The position numbers and the translations under genes were made by a program. 64,000 nt of DNA from a bacterium. GTDB taxonomy: Bacteria; Actinomycetota; Acidimicrobiia; Spongiisociales; Spongiisociaceae. The stretch is taken from contig JAPPFW010000092.1 in the NCBI GenBank assembly GCA_028821575.1, positions 1 to 64,000 of the forward strand, written 5' to 3'. The notes under the pieces are model-generated. The model made no database searches. It was not told where the DNA came from and saw nothing but the letters and a program-made list of their open reading frames with translations. Numbering within the stretch: the first letter of the stretch is position 1; every line of letters starts with the position of its first letter. Below are positions 61,168 to 64,000 of the stretch, in pieces.

Positions 61168-61701
61168 GTCGAACGCTATCTGATTTTGCTTCGGGGCATC
61201 AACGTCGGACGCCACAATCGGGTACCGATGGCGAAACTCAGGTCAGAGTTGGCCGGCGCGGGCTACTCCGACGTGGTGACGGTTCTAGCGACCGGGAACG
61301 TGATCGTTTCGAGCGAATCGCACCGTCCCGACGAGGTCGCCGCCATCGTGCGGCGGTTGATCAGCGACGCGTTCGGTGTCAAGGTTCCCTGCGTCGCGCG
61401 AACCGCGAGCCAGGTTCGCCGGGTGCTCGATCACAATCCGTTGCGCGATGTCGCCTCCGACCCGTCGCTCTACCTCGTGAACTTCCTCTCCGAGGAACCC
61501 GATCCCTCGGTGGTGGAGGCGTTGCTGGCCGAGGACCGCAGCCCCGAGGTCATCGCGATCGAGGGTACAGAGGCGTACGTCTGGAGCCCCCATGGTGTCC
61601 GGGCCATGACCCTCTCGTATGCGTACCTCGAAAAACGGCTCGGCGTCGTAGCCACAGCGCGCAACTGGAACACCATGAAGAAGATCGCCGCCAAGCTCTG
61701 A
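61168..61701 (+). CDS. DUF1697 protein with a non-standard start
   Basis: This DUF1697 protein of about 177 residues has ERYLILLRGINVGRHNRVPM at the N-terminus and ending WNTMKKIAAKL. The family N-terminus would require a start near 61168, where AGGAGG lies 9 nt upstream, but the codon there is GTC; the first standard start is TTG 61186, inside the conserved motif. A G-to-C change in a GTG start is the simple explanation. Function of the family is unknown. It follows the formamidase by 13 nt. Confidence 0.75.
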   Translation, partial: VERYLILLRGINVGRHNRVPMAKLRSELAGAGYSDVVTVLATGNVIVSSESHRPDEVAAIVRRLISDAFGVKVPCVARTASQVRRVLDHNPLRDVASDPSLYLVNFLSEEPDPSVVEALLAEDRSPEVIAIEGTEAYVWSPHGVRAMTLSYAYLEKRLGVVATARNWNTMKKIAAKL

Positions 61702-61728
61702 CTCGACTCGCTCGCAATTCAGCAGCAT

Positions 61729-62754
61729 CTAGACGCACCGCGCCACGACGGCGATGTGTTGGCCCTGCTGTACGGGCGCTCGCCATGCGGCGGCTATCAG
61801 ATAGCCTTCCACGCCGGCGCGCACCTGCCAGGGATCGTCGTCGATGCGATTGAAGTCGTGAAGCAGACCGATCACTTGGCCTTCGACGACACCCGACCCG
61901 CACTCGAGGAGGGGTTCGTAATGTCCCGGCCACGGAGCCGGCACATAGCATTCGCCATCGACCGCCTCGACCACCTGCTGCGTTCCGGCCGCGTGGTGGG
62001 CTATTCGGTCTATGCCGACGTTCATCTGACCGGCGAGGACCGCGGCGGCGACCACGCCGTGACGGGCGTAGCGAATGCCATCGGGGCTCACCGCGGCACC
62101 CCAACCGAACTCACCTCCCACCGAGATCTTCCCGGCTCGCTCGGCGTCGCTGGTCAGCAGGCCGGGAGTCCGGTCCTGGTAGGTGAGAATGAAAGGCACA
62201 CCGAACCACCGGGCCATCTCGAGCATCGACGCCGCCTGATGCGCGTCGGGAACGCGATGGAAGCTGGTGAGGGCCGCGAAACGGGCCACGTCACCCCCGG
62301 CGTGGAGGTCGATCACAACATGCACGTGAGGCCAGATACTGGTTCGTACGAAATCGGCGATGCGGTGCGTGATCCCGGCGAGGGCCTCGGAACGACCGGC
62401 TTCGTCGACGAAGGCTCGGTTGAGGTTGACACCGTCAGCGCCCACACTCTCCCGCCTGCCAGACCGGAAGGCCGGAGGATTCAGGACGGGAACCAGCACG
62501 ACCCGCCCGGTCACCGTTGATCCGTCGATCGCCCGGAGTAGGTGCTTGAGAGCTACCGGGCCCTCGTACTCGTCACCGTGCGTGGATCCGAACGCAACTA
62601 GACCCTCCCCTTCCTGCGCGCGGGACCCGACCCAGACTGTGAGCGGTATCAGCCACTCACCCCAGATGGAGTCGTGTGGAAGGGCTACCCAGTAGTCACG
62701 GCGCCCGGGCGATTCGAGATCCAGGCGGCTGGGGTCAACCATCTGCCTAGCCAC
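61729..62754 (-). CDS. Succinylglutamate desuccinylase/aspartoacylase family protein
   Basis: This protein of about 341 residues is a zinc carboxypeptidase-fold amidase with H59-x2-E62 (STHGDEYEG), the arginine/asparagine pair region GVNLNRAF and the third ligand in VIDLHAGGD. The family cleaves N-acyl amino acids. GTG 62754 is preferred because GGGAGG lies 4-5 nt before it; ATG 62742 is the alternative. It is convergent with DUF1697 and follows the enolase-superfamily gene. Another C-N hydrolase in this island. Confidence 0.88.
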   Translation of the reverse strand: MARQMVDPSRLDLESPGRRDYWVALPHDSIWGEWLIPLTVWVGSRAQEGEGLVAFGSTHGDEYEGPVALKHLLRAIDGSTVTGRVVLVPVLNPPAFRSGRRESVGADGVNLNRAFVDEAGRSEALAGITHRIADFVRTSIWPHVHVVIDLHAGGDVARFAALTSFHRVPDAHQAASMLEMARWFGVPFILTYQDRTPGLLTSDAERAGKISVGGEFGWGAAVSPDGIRYARHGVVAAAVLAGQMNVGIDRIAHHAAGTQQVVEAVDGECYVPAPWPGHYEPLLECGSGVVEGQVIGLLHDFNRIDDDPWQVRAGVEGYLIAAAWRAPVQQGQHIAVVARCV

Positions 62755-62825
62755 GCACCCTCCCGGACTCCGGAGTCGAAGCGCCTCGTGATCGCCCCTG
62801 GCCGGCATATCCCTGGGCGAGCCCC

Positions 62826-63998
62826 CTAGTTGACACGGTGGTGCTCAACGAACTCGAGGTCGACGGATACGCCCAGCCCCGGCGCGTCCGGTACCGACAG
62901 CGTGCCGTCCTCGTTCAGAGACATCGCCCCTCCGGTCACGCCGCGGCTCAGGCGACTCTGCGCCGCGTTGAACTCCACGTAGCGCCCACCGGGCAGGGTC
63001 GACATGAAGTGGAGGCTGTAGGCATGGAGAAGGTCGGAGATCCACGAGTGCGTGATCACATCGACGTCACGCTCGGCAGCCATCGCAGCAACCCGGGTCG
63101 CGACCGTAAGGCCACCACAGCGGGTGAGATCCGGCTGCAGGATGTCGACGCAGCCGCTATCGAGGTACCGCTCGAAGTCCCATCTCGTGGTGAGCTGCTC
63201 CCCGGCTGCGATCGGAACCGGGCTCCGCTCCCGCACGTAGGCATAGTCCTCGACGTGCTCGGGATGAATGAAGTCCTCCACCCAGACAGGGTTGAATGGG
63301 GCAACCCGCTCGCACAACTCCAGGTTCTCCCGGCGCGTTCGAGACCGCAGGCTGTCGGACCATCCGATGCCGTACCAGCCGGGGTCGACCATGAGATCCC
63401 TGCCGGGTCCCAACGCCTCCCGGATCGCGGCGAGGATCTCGACATCGCGACCGGGGTCCTCGCCGAAAGGACCCCAACCGAACTTAGCCGCCCGGAAGCC
63501 AGCTTCGACGAACTTGCGGGCTGTCCGGTAGTTGTCCTCTGGGTCGTCCCAGAAGAGACTCGACGCGTATGCCGGCAGCGCCCCCTGTCGGCGACCGCCG
63601 AGCAAATCGCAGAGCGGAGTCGCAGCGGCTTGGGCCTTGATCGACCACAGGCAGTTGTCCACCGCTGACATACAGTGCAACGCTATCCCCCTGCGCCCGT
63701 AGTAGGCGGTCCCGACGAACATCTTGTTCCAGAGTCGTTCGATGTCCGCCGGATCCTCGCCCACGAGGATGTCCCTGAGGGTGTGGAAACCCAGCGGACC
63801 CATGCTCACACCCTGGACTATCGAGGGAGCCGCGGTGGAGAGCGTCTCCACCTCGGACCATCCCACGAGACCTTCATCGGTCTCAAGCCGTATCAGTGCC
63901 AGCCAGTCGCCCTGGTCGGTCGCGTCGGCTTCACTCCTGCGCGCCCCGTAGGTCTCTTCGCCTCGCAGCAGGATGCACTCAACGTCGGTGATACGCAC
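62826..63998 (-). CDS. Enolase-superfamily sugar-acid dehydratase-like protein
   Basis: This 390-residue MR-type enzyme has the base K172 (AAKFGWG), metal ligands D205 (MVDPGWYG), E241 (VEDF) and E267 (GEQ), and the catalytic H317 (ITHSW), the pattern of galactonate/rhamnonate-type dehydratases. The visible start is GTG 63998, two bases from the right edge, so a slightly longer N-terminus is possible. It is 71 nt upstream of the aspartoacylase-like gene in the same direction. Confidence 0.88.
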   Translation of the reverse strand: MRITDVECILLRGEETYGARRSEADATDQGDWLALIRLETDEGLVGWSEVETLSTAAPSIVQGVSMGPLGFHTLRDILVGEDPADIERLWNKMFVGTAYYGRRGIALHCMSAVDNCLWSIKAQAAATPLCDLLGGRRQGALPAYASSLFWDDPEDNYRTARKFVEAGFRAAKFGWGPFGEDPGRDVEILAAIREALGPGRDLMVDPGWYGIGWSDSLRSRTRRENLELCERVAPFNPVWVEDFIHPEHVEDYAYVRERSPVPIAAGEQLTTRWDFERYLDSGCVDILQPDLTRCGGLTVATRVAAMAAERDVDVITHSWISDLLHAYSLHFMSTLPGGRYVEFNAAQSRLSRGVTGGAMSLNEDGTLSVPDAPGLGVSVDLEFVEHHRVN

Positions 63999-64000
63999 CG

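Overview
The window is high-GC bacterial DNA with many GTG starts, ATGA/GTGA gene overlaps, alanine/cysteine lipoboxes, DtxR/IdeR-type iron boxes (TTAGG..CCTAA) and a P4-less S-box riboswitch. Together these suggest a heterotrophic actinobacterium, possibly Acidimicrobiia-like; that placement is inference. No rRNA, convincing tRNA, CRISPR array, phage gene or intact transposase is visible. About 57 genes are supported, almost all for catabolism and uptake of small organic molecules. Only one transcription-factor gene is seen, the XRE/ImmA protein at 13.4-14.5 kb.

Region 1 (1-16.9 kb, almost all minus strand): the start of an ABC-type binding lipoprotein cut by the left edge, a divergent ketol-acid-reductoisomerase paralogue, a medium-chain dehydrogenase and a nucleoside hydrolase. 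After a coiled-coil protein and a methyltransferase comes a tightly overlapped sugar operon: Zn-ribbon/OB (DUF35) protein, hydroxypyruvate-isomerase-like TIM barrel, DhaK-DhaL kinase, fucose/arabinose-isomerase-like protein and LacD/YihT-like aldolase. Upstream lie a thiolase-fold protein lacking its usual catalytic residues, a PIN/XRE-ImmA toxin-antitoxin-like pair and an arylsulfatase.

Region 2 (17-32 kb): an enolase-superfamily enzyme, an Rnl1-like RNA ligase, an MFS transporter, and an operon of free-standing lipoyl domain, SDR, E1-alpha and E1-beta with no E2 or E3. Then come a cupin, an exported protein with 30 plant-type leucine-rich repeats, two SDRs, a broken amidohydrolase, a 35-residue membrane peptide and a soluble transhydrogenase.

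Region 3 (32-43.4 kb): a DrrAB-type exporter; an iron island (FbpC-like ATPase, ferritin, FbpA-like binding protein, FbpB-like permease) with two nearly identical iron boxes; a DUF2339 membrane protein; an S-box riboswitch followed by a 39-codon ORF and an OsmC protein; and a VOC protein.

Region 4 (43.4-64 kb): an amide/C-N hydrolase island. It holds a phosphotriesterase-like hydrolase, an N,N-dimethylformamidase-like large subunit, two related amidohydrolases, a Gfo/Idh/MocA oxidoreductase, a U32-like protein, a creatininase-family protein, an M20-like protein and two tandem enolase-superfamily enzymes. A polyamine-type ABC transporter, a formamidase/acetamidase, a DUF1697 protein, an aspartoacylase-like protein and a further enolase-superfamily enzyme follow. 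The first part (43.8-55.6 kb) is bracketed by two ~220-bp inverted repeats. Two promoters in the region carry the same unusual tripartite operator, CGCAA-N5-TTGCG-N5-CGCAA, just downstream of the -10 box. The reading is a co-regulated uptake and degradation system for an unidentified amide-, urea- or amino-containing compound.

A second structural theme is a ~205-nt non-coding element present three times (2.6-2.8, 11.3-11.5 and 46.6-46.8 kb), each 42-101 nt downstream of a catabolic gene and in that gene's sense direction.
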